A stretch of DNA of 64,000 nucleotides from Telluria aromaticivorans (lineage in GTDB: Bacteria > Pseudomonadota > Gammaproteobacteria > Burkholderiales > Burkholderiaceae_D), in contig NZ_JABAIV010000001.1 in the NCBI RefSeq assembly GCF_013003915.1, positions 806,001 through 870,000 of the forward strand, written 5' to 3'. The notes beneath the pieces are model-generated. The model was given only the letters and a program-made list of their open reading frames with translations, was not told where the DNA came from and did not search any database. Position 1 is the first letter of the stretch, and every line of letters begins with the position of its first letter. The translations under genes and the position numbers were made by a program. This document shows positions 44,309-54,348 of the stretch, one piece after another.

Positions 44309-47300
44309 GGTTTTACCGGGGTCGGGTCGCCATCGATGGAATGGCGGGTCAGCTCGCGCTCGTCCGGCTTGCGGGTGCGCAGCTTGTCGAGCAGGACGTA
44401 GACGACGGGCGTGGTGAGCAGGGTCAGGACCTGGCTGGCAATCAGGCCGCCGATGATGGCGATGCCGAGCGGCCGGCGCAGTTCCGAGCCCTCGCCGAAG
44501 CCGATCGCCAGCGGCAAGGCGCCGAGCGCCGCGGCCAGCGTGGTCATCAGGATCGGGCGGAAGCGCAGCAGGCAGGCTTCGCGCACGGCTTCCATCGCCG
44601 ACAGGCCGCGCGCGCGCTCGGATTCGAGGGCGAAGTCGATGATCAGGATTGCGTTCTTTTTCACGATGCCGATCAAGAGGAAAACCCCGATCAGCGCGAT
44701 GATCGAGAACTCCATCCGGAACAACAGCAGCGCCAGCACCGCGCCCACGCCGGCCGAAGGCAGCGTGGACAGCACCGTGACCGGATGCACCAGGCTCTCG
44801 TACAGGACGCCGAGCACGATGTAGATGACGACGATGGCCGCCAGGATCAGCAGCGGCTGCTCCTTGCTCGATTCGTTCGCCGCACGCGCCGTGCCTTCGA
44901 AGCTGCCGCGCACATTGGTCGGCATGCCGATATCGGCTTCGGCCTGCTTGACGGCGAGCTGGCCGTCTTCGAGGTTGAAGCCCTCGGCCAGGTTGAACGA
45001 GACCGTGGTCGCCAGTTCGCCGTCCTGGTGGTTGACCGAAGTCGGCGTCGAGCTCTCGGCAAAGCTGGCAATCGCCATCAGCGGCACCATCGTGGTCGCG
45101 CTGGAGGACAAGGCCGAGCCGCTCGACGGGTCGCGCGCGGCGGTCAGGTTGGCGGGTGCGGCGGGCGTGCCCGTGGCCGTGGTGGCGGTGGTGGCGGTGG
45201 TGGCGGTCGAAGCCGTGGCAGCCGCACCGGATGACGACCCGCCCCCGGTCCCGCGCGCCGGCACGTACACGTCGCGCAGCGCTTCGGGCGACTGCGCATA
45301 GCGCTGCGCCACGCCCATGATCACGTGGTACTGGTTCAGCTCATCGTAGATATTCGCCACCTGGCGCTGGCCGAAGTTGTTGTACAGCGCATTGTTGATG
45401 TCGCGGGTGCTGATGCCCAGGCGCGAGGCGGTTTCCTTGTCGATGGTCACAAAAGTCTCGACGCCGTTCTCGGCCTGGTCGGTATCGACGTCGACCAGCG
45501 AGGGTTGGCGCTTCATGCTCTCGGCCAGGCGCGTGGCCCACTGCTTCAGGTCGGCCGCGTTGTCGCTCTTCAGGGTGTACTGGTAAGTCGAATTGCTGGA
45601 ACGCCCGCCCATGCGCAGGTCCTGCACCGGGTTGAGGAAGATCGACACGCCGGTGACGCGCGCCAGCCTTGGGCGCAGGCGCGCGATCACGGCCTGGCCG
45701 GTGTCGCCCTCTGCCCGGTCCCGGACGGGCTTCAGGTTGATGAACATGAAGCCGCCCCCTGCCCGCCCGCCGCCGGTAAACGCCACCACGGTATCGACTG
45801 CCGGGTCGCGCTTGATGATGTTCACCAGCTGGCGCAGCTTGCCCTGCATGGCCTGGAAGGAGATGCTCTGGTCGGCGCGGATGCCGCCATTGAGCTGGCC
45901 GGTGTCCTGCTGCGGGAAGAAGCCCTTCGGGGCCGCCGAAAACAAATACACGTTGAGCGCCACCACGAAGGCCAGGATCAGCATTACCAGTGCCTTGCTG
46001 GCGAGCGCCCAGTCGAGCGAATGTTCATAGCCGCGCAGCACCCGGTTGAAACCGTTCTCGGACCAGCGCGCCAAACGGCCCGGCTTTTTCTCCTTGTCTT
46101 CCTTCCTCAAGAGCCAGGCGCACATCATCGGCGTGGTGGTCAGCGAGATCACCAGCGAGATCATCACCGCCGCCGACAGGGTCACCGCGAATTCGCGGAA
46201 CAGCCGGCCCACCTGCCCGCCCATGAACAGCAGCGGGATGAACACCGCCACCAGCGACAGTGAAATCGACAGCACCGTGAAACCGACTTCGCGCGCGCCC
46301 AGCAAGGCCGCCGTCATGCGGTCCATGCCGGATTCGATATGGCGCGCGGTATTTTCCAATACCACGATGGCATCGTCCACCACGAAGCCGGTGGCCACCG
46401 TCAGGGCCATCAGCGACAAATTGTTCAGGCTGAAGCCCAGCATGTACATGACACCGAAGGTCCCCAGCAGCGACACGATGGTCGCCACCGCCGGGATGAT
46501 GGTGGCGCGCACACTGCGCAGGAACACGCTCACGACCAGCACCACCAGCAGGATCGACAGCACCAGGGTGAATTCGATCTCGTGCAAGGACGAGCGGATC
46601 GAGTTGGTGCGGTCCGAGGCCACCTGCAGCTTGACGTCGCCCGGCAACTGGGCCTGCAGCGAAGGCAGCAGCGCGCGCACGCCGTCCACCGTCTCGATCA
46701 CGTTCGCATCCGGCTGGCGCGTGATCAGCACGATCACTGCCGGTTCGCCGTTGAACAGGCCGAGCGTGTTCACGTTTTCGACGCCGTCGATGACCTCGGC
46801 CACGTCCTGCAGGCGGATGGCGGCGCCGTCGCGCCAGGCCACCACCAGGTCGCGGTAATCCGACGCACTGCGCCCGCCATTGCCCATGGTCGGCTGCGAA
46901 TAGATCTGGAAGCGGTGGCCATTGCCCTCGATCGCACCCTTGGGGCGGTTGGCATTGGTGGCCTGGATCGCGGCGCGCACGTCTTCGCTCGAGACGCCGT
47001 ACTTATTCAGCGCATAAGGCAGCAGCTCGACCCGCACGGCCGGCAACGAGCCGCCGCCGATTTCGACTTCGCCCACGCCTTTTACCTGGGCCAGGCGCTG
47101 CTGCACCAGGTTCGAGACGGATTCGTAGATCTGGCCGGGCGAGCGGGTCTTCGAGGTCAACGCCAGGATGATCACCGGCGCATCGGACGGGTTGGCCTTG
47201 CGGTAGGTCGGGTTGCTGCGCAGCGTGGCCGGCAGGTCGGCCCTTGCCGCATTGATCGCGGCCTGCACTTCGCGCGCGGCCGAGTCGATCTTGCGGTTCA

Positions 47301-47589
47301 GGTCGAACTGCAGGCTGACCCGGGTCGAGCCATTGCCGCTGTTCGAGGTCATTTCGTTGACGCCGGCGATCACGCCCAGGCGCCGCTCGAGCGGCGTCGC
47401 CACGCTCGAGGCCATGGTCTCCGGACTGGCGCCGGGCAGCGAGGCCGATACCGAAATGGTCGGATAGTCTACCTGCGGCAGCGGCGAGACCGGCAGCACC
47501 AGGAAGGCGGCAATTCCCGCCAGCGCGATCCCGATGGTCAGCAGGACGGTCGCGATCGGGCGCTCGACAAAGGGGCGCGACAAATTCAT
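44305..47589 (-). CDS. mdtC: RND efflux permease, MdtC/MuxC-like, with low-complexity insert
   Basis: Inner-membrane drug:proton antiporter of 1094 residues, longer than the usual 1025-1050. Twelve TM helices and two porter domains. The proton-relay aspartates are in [19 protein letters not shown] in TM4. An insert of about 50 residues, encoded around 45091-45258, lies in the second porter half between YVPARG and VPLMAIASF: GGGSSSG, then Ala/Thr repeats, then a Pro/Ser stretch. A 9-bp unit is repeated three times there. The gene starts four bases inside the previous stop (ATGA) and shares the same arrangement with the next. Confidence 0.92.
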   Translation of the reverse strand: MNLSRPFVERPIATVLLTIGIALAGIAAFLVLPVSPLPQVDYPTISVSASLPGASPETMASSVATPLERRLGVIAGVNEMTSNSGNGSTRVSLQFDLNRKIDSAAREVQAAINAARADLPATLRSNPTYRKANPSDAPVIILALTSKTRSPGQIYESVSNLVQQRLAQVKGVGEVEIGGGSLPAVRVELLPYALNKYGVSSEDVRAAIQATNANRPKGAIEGNGHRFQIYSQPTMGNGGRSASDYRDLVVAWRDGAAIRLQDVAEVIDGVENVNTLGLFNGEPAVIVLITRQPDANVIETVDGVRALLPSLQAQLPGDVKLQVASDRTNSIRSSLHEIEFTLVLSILLVVLVVSVFLRSVRATIIPAVATIVSLLGTFGVMYMLGFSLNNLSLMALTVATGFVVDDAIVVLENTARHIESGMDRMTAALLGAREVGFTVLSISLSLVAVFIPLLFMGGQVGRLFREFAVTLSAAVMISLVISLTTTPMMCAWLLRKEDKEKKPGRLARWSENGFNRVLRGYEHSLDWALASKALVMLILAFVVALNVYLFSAAPKGFFPQQDTGQLNGGIRADQSISFQAMQGKLRQLVNIIKRDPAVDTVVAFTGGGRAGGGFMFINLKPVRDRAEGDTGQAVIARLRPRLARVTGVSIFLNPVQDLRMGGRSSNSTYQYTLKSDNAADLKQWATRLAESMKRQPSLVDVDTDQAENGVETFVTIDKETASRLGISTRDINNALYNNFGQRQVANIYDELNQYHVIMGVAQRYAQSPEALRDVYVPARGTGGGSSSGAAATASTATTATTATTATGTPAAPANLTAARDPSSGSALSSSATTMVPLMAIASFAESSTPTSVNHQDGELATTVSFNLAEGFNLEDGQLAVKQAEADIGMPTNVRGSFEGTARAANESSKEQPLLILAAIVVIYIVLGVLYESLVHPVTVLSTLPSAGVGAVLALLLFRMEFSIIALIGVFLLIGIVKKNAILIIDFALESERARGLSAMEAVREACLLRFRPILMTTLAAALGALPLAIGFGEGSELRRPLGIAIIGGLIASQVLTLLTTPVVYVLLDKLRTRKPDERELTRHSIDGDPTPVKP

Positions 47590-50500
47590 GCGCCTACCCT
47601 TTCCGGCTTATTCGAGCCCTTGCCGGTCCTGCGGCGCGCCAGGCGGTCGAAGGCCAGGTAGATCACCGGCGTGGTGAACAGGGTCAGCAACTGGCTGACG
47701 ATCAGGCCCCCGAAGATGGCCAGGCCCAGCGGCCGGCGCAGCTCGGCGCCCTCACCCCAGCCCAGCATCAGCGGCACCGCCGCGAACAGCGCGGCCAGGG
47801 TCGTCATCAGGATCGGGCGGAAGCGCAGCAGCGCTGCCTGGCGGATCGCGTCCAGCGGGCTTTTTCCCCCGTCGCGCTCGGCCTCGATCGCGAAGTCGAT
47901 CATCATGATCGCGTTCTTCTTGACGATCCCGATCAACAGGATGATGCCGATGATGCCGATCACGCCCAGCCCCTGCCCGGTCACCCACAGCGCCAGCAGC
48001 GCACCGACGCCGGCCGAAGGCAGCGTGGACAGGATGGTCAGCGGGTGCACATAGCTTTCGTACAGCACGCCGAGCACGATATAGACGCAGACCACGGCGG
48101 CCAAGATCAGCCACAGCTGGTTCGACAGCGAAGCCTGGTAGGCGCCGGAGGCACCGAGGAAGGTCATGGTCACCGATGCCGGCAGCTTGATCGCTTCGGC
48201 AGCCTCGCGGATCGCATCCACCGCGGTTCCGAGCGAGGTGCCGCCGGCCGTGTCGAAGCCGATGGTGGTGGACGGATACTGGGCCACGTGGGTGATCTGC
48301 AGCGGCGCTTCGCGCTCGGTCACCTTCGCCACCGCCGCCAGCGGCGTCGGCTGGCCGGAACCGGTGCGCAGCTGCAGCCTGCCGAGGGCGTCGAGCGACA
48401 TTGCCTCGTCCTGCTGGGCTTCGAGGATGACGCGGTACTGGTTGGTCTCGGTGAAGATGGTCGAGACGATGCGCTGGCCGAAAGCGCTGTAGAGCGCGTC
48501 GTCGACCGAAGCCGCCGTGATCGACAGGCGCGAGGCGGTGTCGCGGTCGATGTCGATGAAGGCGGCCGCGCCCACCGCGCCGGCATCGGTGGTCACGTTG
48601 CGCAGCTCGTCGCGGGTGGCCATTCCAGCAACCAGCTTCCTGGCCCAGCTGTTGACGGTGGCGCTGTCGGCGCCTTCCAGCGACAGGCGGTACTGGGTCG
48701 GGCCGCTTTCGGCATCGATGGTCAGGTCCTGGGTCGGCTGCACATACATGGTCACGCCGGCGACCTTCGCCACGCGCTCGCGCAGGCGCGCCATGATTTC
48801 GTCCTGGGCACCAATGCGGTCGCGCTTCAGGTTGATCAGCATGGTCCCGGTATGCAGCATGGTGTTGTTGGCGGCGTCCACGCCCACATAGGAGCTGAGC
48901 GATTCCACCGCCGGGTCTTGCAGCACTTCGCGGGCGGCTGCCTGCTGCAGCGTGGCCATGTCGGCGTACGAGATCGACTGGCGCGCCTGCAGGCGTGCCT
49001 GCAGCTGGCCGGTATCCTGGGTCGGGAACAGGCCTTTCGGGATCGCGGCCCACAACAGCGCGGTCAGCACCAGCGTGCCCACGGCAACAATCAGGGTCAG
49101 GCCCTAGCGCGCCAGCACCCAGCCCAGCGCCACGTCATAGCGCTGGATGATGCGGTCGAAAAAGGCCTGGGTCTTCTGGGCCAGCTTGCCCGGATGTTCG
49201 TCTTCATGGCTCTTGAGCCAGCGGCCCGCCATCATCGGCACCAGGGTCAGCGAGACCACGGCCGAGATCAGGATGGTCACCGCCAGCGTCACCGCGAATT
49301 CGCGGAACAATCGTCCCACCACGTCGCCCATGAACAGCAGCGGGATCAGCACCGCGATCAGGGACACGGTCAGCGAAATAATGGTGAAGCCGATCTGCTT
49401 CGCACCCTTGACGGCAGCTGCCATCGGCTTTTCGCCTTCTTCGATATAACGCGCGATGTTCTCGATCATGACGATCGCATCGTCGACCACGAAGCCGGTG
49501 GCGATCGTCAGCGCCATCAGCGACAGGTTGTTCAGGCTGTACCCCATCAGGTACATGATGCCGAAGGTGCCGATCAGCGAGATCGGCACCGCCAGGCTGG
49601 CAATGATGGTGGCGCGGATGCTGTGCAAAAAGGCGAAGATCACCAGCACCACCAGCACCACGGCCAGCAGCAACTCCAGCTGCACGTGATGGACCGAGGC
49701 GCGGATGCCGGCCGTGCGGTCGCTCAGCACATCCATGCGTACCGAGCTTGGCAAGCCCGCCTGCAGTTCGGGCAGGCGCTCCTTGATGGCGTCCACGGTG
49801 GCGATCACGTTGGCGCCCGGCTGGCGCTGCACGTTCAGGATGATCGCTGGTTTCAAATTGGCCCAGGCGCCGATGCGCACGTTCTCGGCGCTGTCGACCA
49901 CCCGCGCCACGTCCTGCAGGCGTACGGGGGCGCCATTGCGGTAGGAGACGATCAGGTTCTTGTAGTCGGGGACGGTCACCAGCTGGTCGTTGGCATTGAT
50001 CGCGTACGAGCGCGTGGGGCCGTCGAAATTACCCTTGGCGCTGTTGGCGTTGGCCGCCGTGATGGCGCTGCGCAGGGTGTCCAGTCCCAGGCCGTAGGAG
50101 GCCAGCGCCTCGGTATCGGCCTGGATGCGCACCGCGGGACGCTGGCCGCCCGACAGCGAGACCAGGCCCACGCCCGAGACCTGGCTGATCTTCAGCGCCA
50201 GGCGCGTGTTGACCAGGTTCTGGACTTCGGTGAGCGGCAGCGAGTCTGAGGTGATCGCCAGGGTCAGCACCGGCGCATCGGCCGGATTCACCTTGGCGTA
50301 GACCGGTGGCGCCGGCAAATCGGTCGGCAGCAGCGAGCCGCCGGCGTTGATCGCGGCCTGCACTTCCTGCTCGGCCACGTCCAGGGTCTGGCCGAGGCCG
50401 AACTGCAGGGTGATCACGGAGACGCCGGAGGCACTGGTGGAACTCATGCGCGTCAGGCCCGACATCTGGCCAAACTGGCGCTCCAGCGGCGCAGTGACCG

Positions 50501-50684
50501 TGCGCGCCATGACTTCGGGGCTGGCGCCGGGGTAGAGGGTCTGCACCTGGATGGTCGGGAAATCGACTTGCGGCAGTGCGGACATCGGCAGGAAGCGGTA
50601 GCCGACCATGCCGGCCAGGACGATGGCCAGCATCAGCAGGGCCGTGGCGACCGGGCGGCGAATAAACGGGGCAGAAGGATTCAT
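47586..50684 (-). pseudogene. mdtB: RND efflux permease, MdtB/MuxB-like, interrupted by an in-frame amber codon
   Basis: The full frame spans 1033 codons, normal for MdtB/MuxB. The start [20 protein letters not shown] and the TM4 segment [20 protein letters not shown] are intact in the first half. The frame reads GWVLAR, then TAG at 49106-49104, then GLTLIVAVG in the same frame. One C-to-T change in a CAG glutamine codon would explain it. Upstream 526 residues could be made as a truncated product; the rest begins only at a GTG (49082) without a Shine-Dalgarno. Real nonsense mutation, sequencing error or readthrough cannot be separated here. Overlaps mdtC by four bases. Confidence 0.88.
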
Positions 50685-50703
50685 TCACTTCCTCCCGAGA
50701 CTG

Positions 50704-50750
50704 TCATGCCCGCCACTGGCGGCCATGACTTCCGGCGCAGGCCGGAACCT
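50704..50750. repeat. CACTGGC-type palindromic repeat, copy 1
   Basis: Reads TCATGCCCGCCACTGGCGG, then CCATGACTTCCGGCGCAGGC and CGGAAC. It shares CACTGGC...ATGACTTCC and the following hairpin with two copies near 56.5 kb, but its stems differ in sequence. Confidence 0.55.
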
Positions 50751-50795
50751 GAGTTTGCATGAGCAGTGGCATAGGCCGCGTCAAAGTACATGTAA

Positions 50796-50832
50796 TTTGA
50801 ACGCGCGGGCGGGAGACCCGCCCACCCTACGG
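50796..50832. repeat. Dispersed palindromic repeat, locus 8 (single unit)
   Basis: One unit, TTTGAACGCGCGGGCGGG-AGA-CCCGCCCACCCTACG, at the 3' end of the adaptor gene's upstream neighbour. The preceding ACATGTAA matches the conserved spacer end of loci 2 and 5. Confidence 0.85.
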
Positions 50833-50841
50833 TTTCCGCTA

Positions 50842-52206
50842 TCATTGCTGCGCTCCCTGCCTCTGGCGACGGCTTTCGCCCCGCCCTGCTCCCTCGCCCG
50901 CGCCGCGCGCACTAGCCGGCCGATCACCCGGCAAGGTCACCTTGGCGCCATCGCGCAAGCGATCCGCGCCTTCCGTGATCACCTGCTCGCCCACCGTCAA
51001 GCCGGTCGCGATCTGGATCTTGTCCACGGTCGCCTGCCCGCGCGTCACCGCGCGCTGCGAGACCGTCTTGTCTTTTGCATTGAGCACGTACACGAAGTCG
51101 CCGGTGGCGCCATGGCGCAACGCCGTTACCGGCACCACCACCGCGTCGTCGATGGTGTCCAGCTGCAGGCGCAGGTTGACGAACTGGCTCGGGAACAGCT
51201 TGTTGTCCGTGTTGGTGAAGCGGGCCTTGGCGCGCACGGTGCCGGTCTGGACGTCGACCTGGTTGTCGAGCGCGATGAAGCTGCCCGACGCCAGGGTGGT
51301 GGTGCGGGTGCGGTCCAGTGCGATGGCCGGCAGCTTCACGTTCTGCGCGATGCGGCCCTGCAGCGCCGGCACGCCGTCCTGCGGCACCGCGAATTCGACG
51401 TCGATCGGCGCGAGCTGGGTGATCACGGCGATGCCGTTGGCGTCGCCGCTGCCGACCAGGTTGCCGATATCGACCGTGCGCAGGCCGACGCGCCCGGCGA
51501 TCGGCGATTTCACCTGGGTATAGCTGAGATTAAGCTGGGCCACGCCTTCGGAGGCGCGGTCGGTCATCACGGTACCCTCCAGCTGCTTGACCAGCGCCGC
51601 CTGGGTATCGACTTCCTGGCGCGCGATCGAGTCCTGGTCCAGCAAAGTGCGGTAGCGCGACAGCGTCAGGCGTGCGCTTTCCAGCTGGGCTTCGTCGCGC
51701 TGGCGCTGGCCGCGCGCCTGCAGCAGGGCCATCTCGAAGGGACGCGGATCGACCGTGGCCAGCACCTGCCCGGCCCGCACCATCTGGCCTTCGGTAAAGT
51801 TGATTCTCTGAAGCACGCCCGACACCTGCGGCCGAACGGTGGCCGTCGCGGCAGCCGCCACCGTACCGAGGGCATCGATATTCACCGGGATGTCGAGCAG
51901 CTCGGCCGTCGCCACGCCGACCGTGGTGGCCTGGCCGCCGCGCCCACCGCGTCCGCCTCCGCCCCCACCACCGCCCGGCCCGCCGCCACCGGCCGCGCGC
52001 TGCCCCGCTGCACCGGGTGGACCGCCGGCGCCGCCGGCAGCACCGCCGGCCGGCCGGTGGGTCAGGTACCAGGCCAGTGCGGCCAGGCCGATCATCGCCA
52101 GCACCGCGATGACGGTGCCCAGCAGGCGCTTCTTGCGCTTTTGCTCCGTGGGTGGAACCGGCGGCGGGCTGGTCAGGGCAGACTTGGGGGAAGGGTTGGA
52201 CTCCAT
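50842..52206 (-). CDS. mdtA: RND efflux periplasmic adaptor, MdtA/MuxA-like
   Basis: Membrane-fusion protein of 454 residues, anchored by one TM helix (about 27-46, LLGTVIAVLAMIGLAALAWY). A Gly-rich linker follows at about 50-90, then the barrel-sandwich hybrid with RPQVSGVLQRINFTEGQMV and a coiled-coil hairpin at about 160-225. The lipoyl return strand is SYTQVKSPIAGRVGLR, and a C-terminal beta domain follows with VVPVTALRHG. It bridges the permeases to the outer-membrane channel. ATG 52206 has AAGGA six bases upstream; the in-frame ATG at 52212 is weaker. First gene of the operon: adaptor, MdtB, MdtC, outer-membrane factor, as in muxABC-opmB. Confidence 0.92.
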   Translation of the reverse strand: MESNPSPKSALTSPPPVPPTEQKRKKRLLGTVIAVLAMIGLAALAWYLTHRPAGGAAGGAGGPPGAAGQRAAGGGGPGGGGGGGGRGGRGGQATTVGVATAELLDIPVNIDALGTVAAAATATVRPQVSGVLQRINFTEGQMVRAGQVLATVDPRPFEMALLQARGQRQRDEAQLESARLTLSRYRTLLDQDSIARQEVDTQAALVKQLEGTVMTDRASEGVAQLNLSYTQVKSPIAGRVGLRTVDIGNLVGSGDANGIAVITQLAPIDVEFAVPQDGVPALQGRIAQNVKLPAIALDRTRTTTLASGSFIALDNQVDVQTGTVRAKARFTNTDNKLFPSQFVNLRLQLDTIDDAVVVPVTALRHGATGDFVYVLNAKDKTVSQRAVTRGQATVDKIQIATGLTVGEQVITEGADRLRDGAKVTLPGDRPASARGAGEGAGRGESRRQRQGAQQ

Positions 52207-52387
52207 GCTCATCCTTGTTATTTTGGCCAGAATGCAATTCGTACAATACGGATGAGAAAAGGTTAGCACGCTACCCTGCGTTCAAATGTTTCGTAACGTA
52301 CATTGCGCGACCCCTCTTGTTACAAGAGTGGGGCAGGCTTCACACGGACTTACACCGATGGCCGGACTTCCGGGGCGTAAACGAAAA

Positions 52388-52415
52388 ACGGGTGCGGAAT
52401 CGCTTCCGCACCCGT
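52388..52415 (-). terminator. Rho-independent terminator of sppA
   Basis: Perfect 12-bp stem ACGGGTGCGGAA / TTCCGCACCCGT with a TCGC loop, 45 bases beyond the sppA stop. The minus strand continues with TTTTTCGTTT, a good T-run. Confidence 0.85.
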
Positions 52416-52459
52416 CGTCTTTCCTGTATCAACCAGTTACAAACTGACTACATACTGCA

Positions 52460-54316
52460 TCAAGGCGTACTGCACAGGCAGTGCGTCACGGCGGCAAACG
52501 GCTTGCGCCCGTCCGCCACCTCTTTCAGGAAGGCCATGTCCTGCATCACCTGGGCAGCCGGACCGGCCGGCAGCGCTGCATCGATCAGGCCGAGTTTCAC
52601 CTGGATGTTCACCGCCTGCACGGTCGACGCGCCCATCATGTTCAGGAAGCGCTCGACCTTGCTGATCGGGCGCTCGACATAGGCCACGCGGTAGTCCGCG
52701 CCCATCTTGGCGCGCTTGGCCGCCGAGTTCAGGGCATCGCGGTAGTTGCCGAGGCGGTCGACCAGGCCACGCTCCTTGGCCTGGGCGCCGGTCCAGACCC
52801 GGCCCTGCCCCACTTCGTCGATCTTCGCGACCGTGGTCTTGCGCGCCGCCGCGGCCTTGGTGGTGAACTCGCTGTATACGTGGTTGATGCTGCTCTGGAT
52901 CAGCTGGGTAAAGCGGGGGTCGATCGGGCGCAGCGGGTTGTAGGCGTCGGCCAGCCAGGTGGTTGTATAGCCGCCGGTGTGGATGCCCAGCTTGTCGCTC
53001 ACCTTCTCCGCGGTCGGCAGGATGGTGAACACGCCGATCGAGCCGGTGATGGTGGCCGGGTCGGCGATGACTTCGTCGGCCGCCATGGAGATCCAGTAGC
53101 CGCCCGAGGCCGCGACGCTGCCCATCGACACCACCACCGGCTTGCCGGCGGCGCGGGTGAGTTCGAGCTCGCGCCGGATCAGTTCCGAGCCATAGGCGCT
53201 GCCGCCGGGCGAATCGACGCGCAGCACGATGGCCTTGACCTGTTCGTCCTCGCGCGCCTGGCGGATCAGGTTGGCGGTGGTGACGCCGCCGACCACGCCC
53301 GGGGCGCTGCTGCCTTCGGTGATGTTGCCCGAGGCGACGATCACGCCCACCGCATCGCCGAAGGGCTTCTGCGGGTGGCGTCCGAGGTAGTCGTGGTAGC
53401 CGACCTGGCGGAAGGACTTGATGCCCTCGTCATAGACGCCGCGCTTGACCAGCATCTCGCGGACCTCGTCCCGGGTCTTGAGGCCGTCGACCAGTTTCAC
53501 GTTCTGCGCCACCCTGGCGGCATTCCCGCCCGCCGCTTCCATCTGCTGCGGCAGGGTCTCGATCCATTTGGCGACCGTGCCGGCGGGGAGCTTGCGGTTC
53601 TTCTCGACCTGCGCGGTGTAGTCCTGCCACAGCGCGTTGTACAGGAAGCTGTCGGCTTCCTGGGCCGCCTCGGACGGGCCGTTGGCGATATACGGCTCGG
53701 CGAAGCTCTTGTAGGTGCCGACCTTGATCAGGTTGACGGTCACGCCCAGCTTGTCGAGCGCGTCGCGGTAGTAGTTGCGGCGCCCGCCGAAGCCTTCGAT
53801 CATGACCATGCCCATCGGGTGGACATAGACTTCGTCGGCGTGCGAGGCCACCAGGTAGCGCTTCTGGTCGTACATCCCGCCCCAGGCAATGACCTTCTTG
53901 CCGGATGCCTTGACGCGGTCGATGCCGGCCCCGATTTCGCGCAGCATCGCCAACCCGCCGCCGTCCATCTGGTCGAGCAGCAGGACCACGGTGGTGATGT
54001 TCTTGTCCTTCGCGGCTTCGTCGAGCACGTTCAGCACGTCGCGCAGGCGCACGCTGCGCTTGCTGTCGCCGCCGACGCTGTCGAGCAGCGTGTCCTGGAA
54101 GCTCGATTCGTGCTGCTCGACCAGGTCGCCTTTCAGTTCCAGCACCAGGGCGCTCTTGTCGCCGATCGGCTTGACGCCGCCCGAGAAGGCCGCGACCAGG
54201 ATCACCAGCGCGATCAGCAGGAACAGCAAGTTCATCACTGTGCGACGAGTGAAATCGACCGCGTTCCACACCATGCGCAAGCCGCGTCCCAGCGCACTAA
54301 AGGGTTTAAAAGCCAT
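52460..54316 (-). CDS. sppA: Signal peptide peptidase SppA, 67-kDa type
   Basis: Inner-membrane serine/lysine protease of 618 residues that degrades signal peptides left in the membrane. One TM helix at about 29-45 and two tandem S49 domains. The catalytic lysine is K203 in KVGTYKSFAEP of the first domain and the serine is S404 in GSVAASGGYWIS of the second, matching the E. coli arrangement. GGAG six bases before ATG 54316 sets the start. The stop is followed by a strong terminator. A symporter gene ends 32 bases upstream on the same strand, so cotranscription is possible. Confidence 0.93.
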   Translation of the reverse strand: MAFKPFSALGRGLRMVWNAVDFTRRTVMNLLFLLIALVILVAAFSGGVKPIGDKSALVLELKGDLVEQHESSFQDTLLDSVGGDSKRSVRLRDVLNVLDEAAKDKNITTVVLLLDQMDGGGLAMLREIGAGIDRVKASGKKVIAWGGMYDQKRYLVASHADEVYVHPMGMVMIEGFGGRRNYYRDALDKLGVTVNLIKVGTYKSFAEPYIANGPSEAAQEADSFLYNALWQDYTAQVEKNRKLPAGTVAKWIETLPQQMEAAGGNAARVAQNVKLVDGLKTRDEVREMLVKRGVYDEGIKSFRQVGYHDYLGRHPQKPFGDAVGVIVASGNITEGSSAPGVVGGVTTANLIRQAREDEQVKAIVLRVDSPGGSAYGSELIRRELELTRAAGKPVVVSMGSVAASGGYWISMAADEVIADPATITGSIGVFTILPTAEKVSDKLGIHTGGYTTTWLADAYNPLRPIDPRFTQLIQSSINHVYSEFTTKAAAARKTTVAKIDEVGQGRVWTGAQAKERGLVDRLGNYRDALNSAAKRAKMGADYRVAYVERPISKVERFLNMMGASTVQAVNIQVKLGLIDAALPAGPAAQVMQDMAFLKEVADGRKPFAAVTHCLCSTP

Positions 54317-54348
54317 TAACACTCCACAGGTCAGTAAATTTGTTCGAC

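Noticed and set aside
48045..50249. Long plus-strand open frame (734 codons) across the MdtB-like gene
   Set aside because: It is the shadow of a GC-rich gene on the other strand: the composition is His/Arg/Gly/Ala-rich with no domain, and the opposite frame is a clear RND permease.
52481..54319. Plus-strand open frame (612 codons) across sppA
   Set aside because: Antisense shadow of SppA, which has intact catalytic residues on the other strand.
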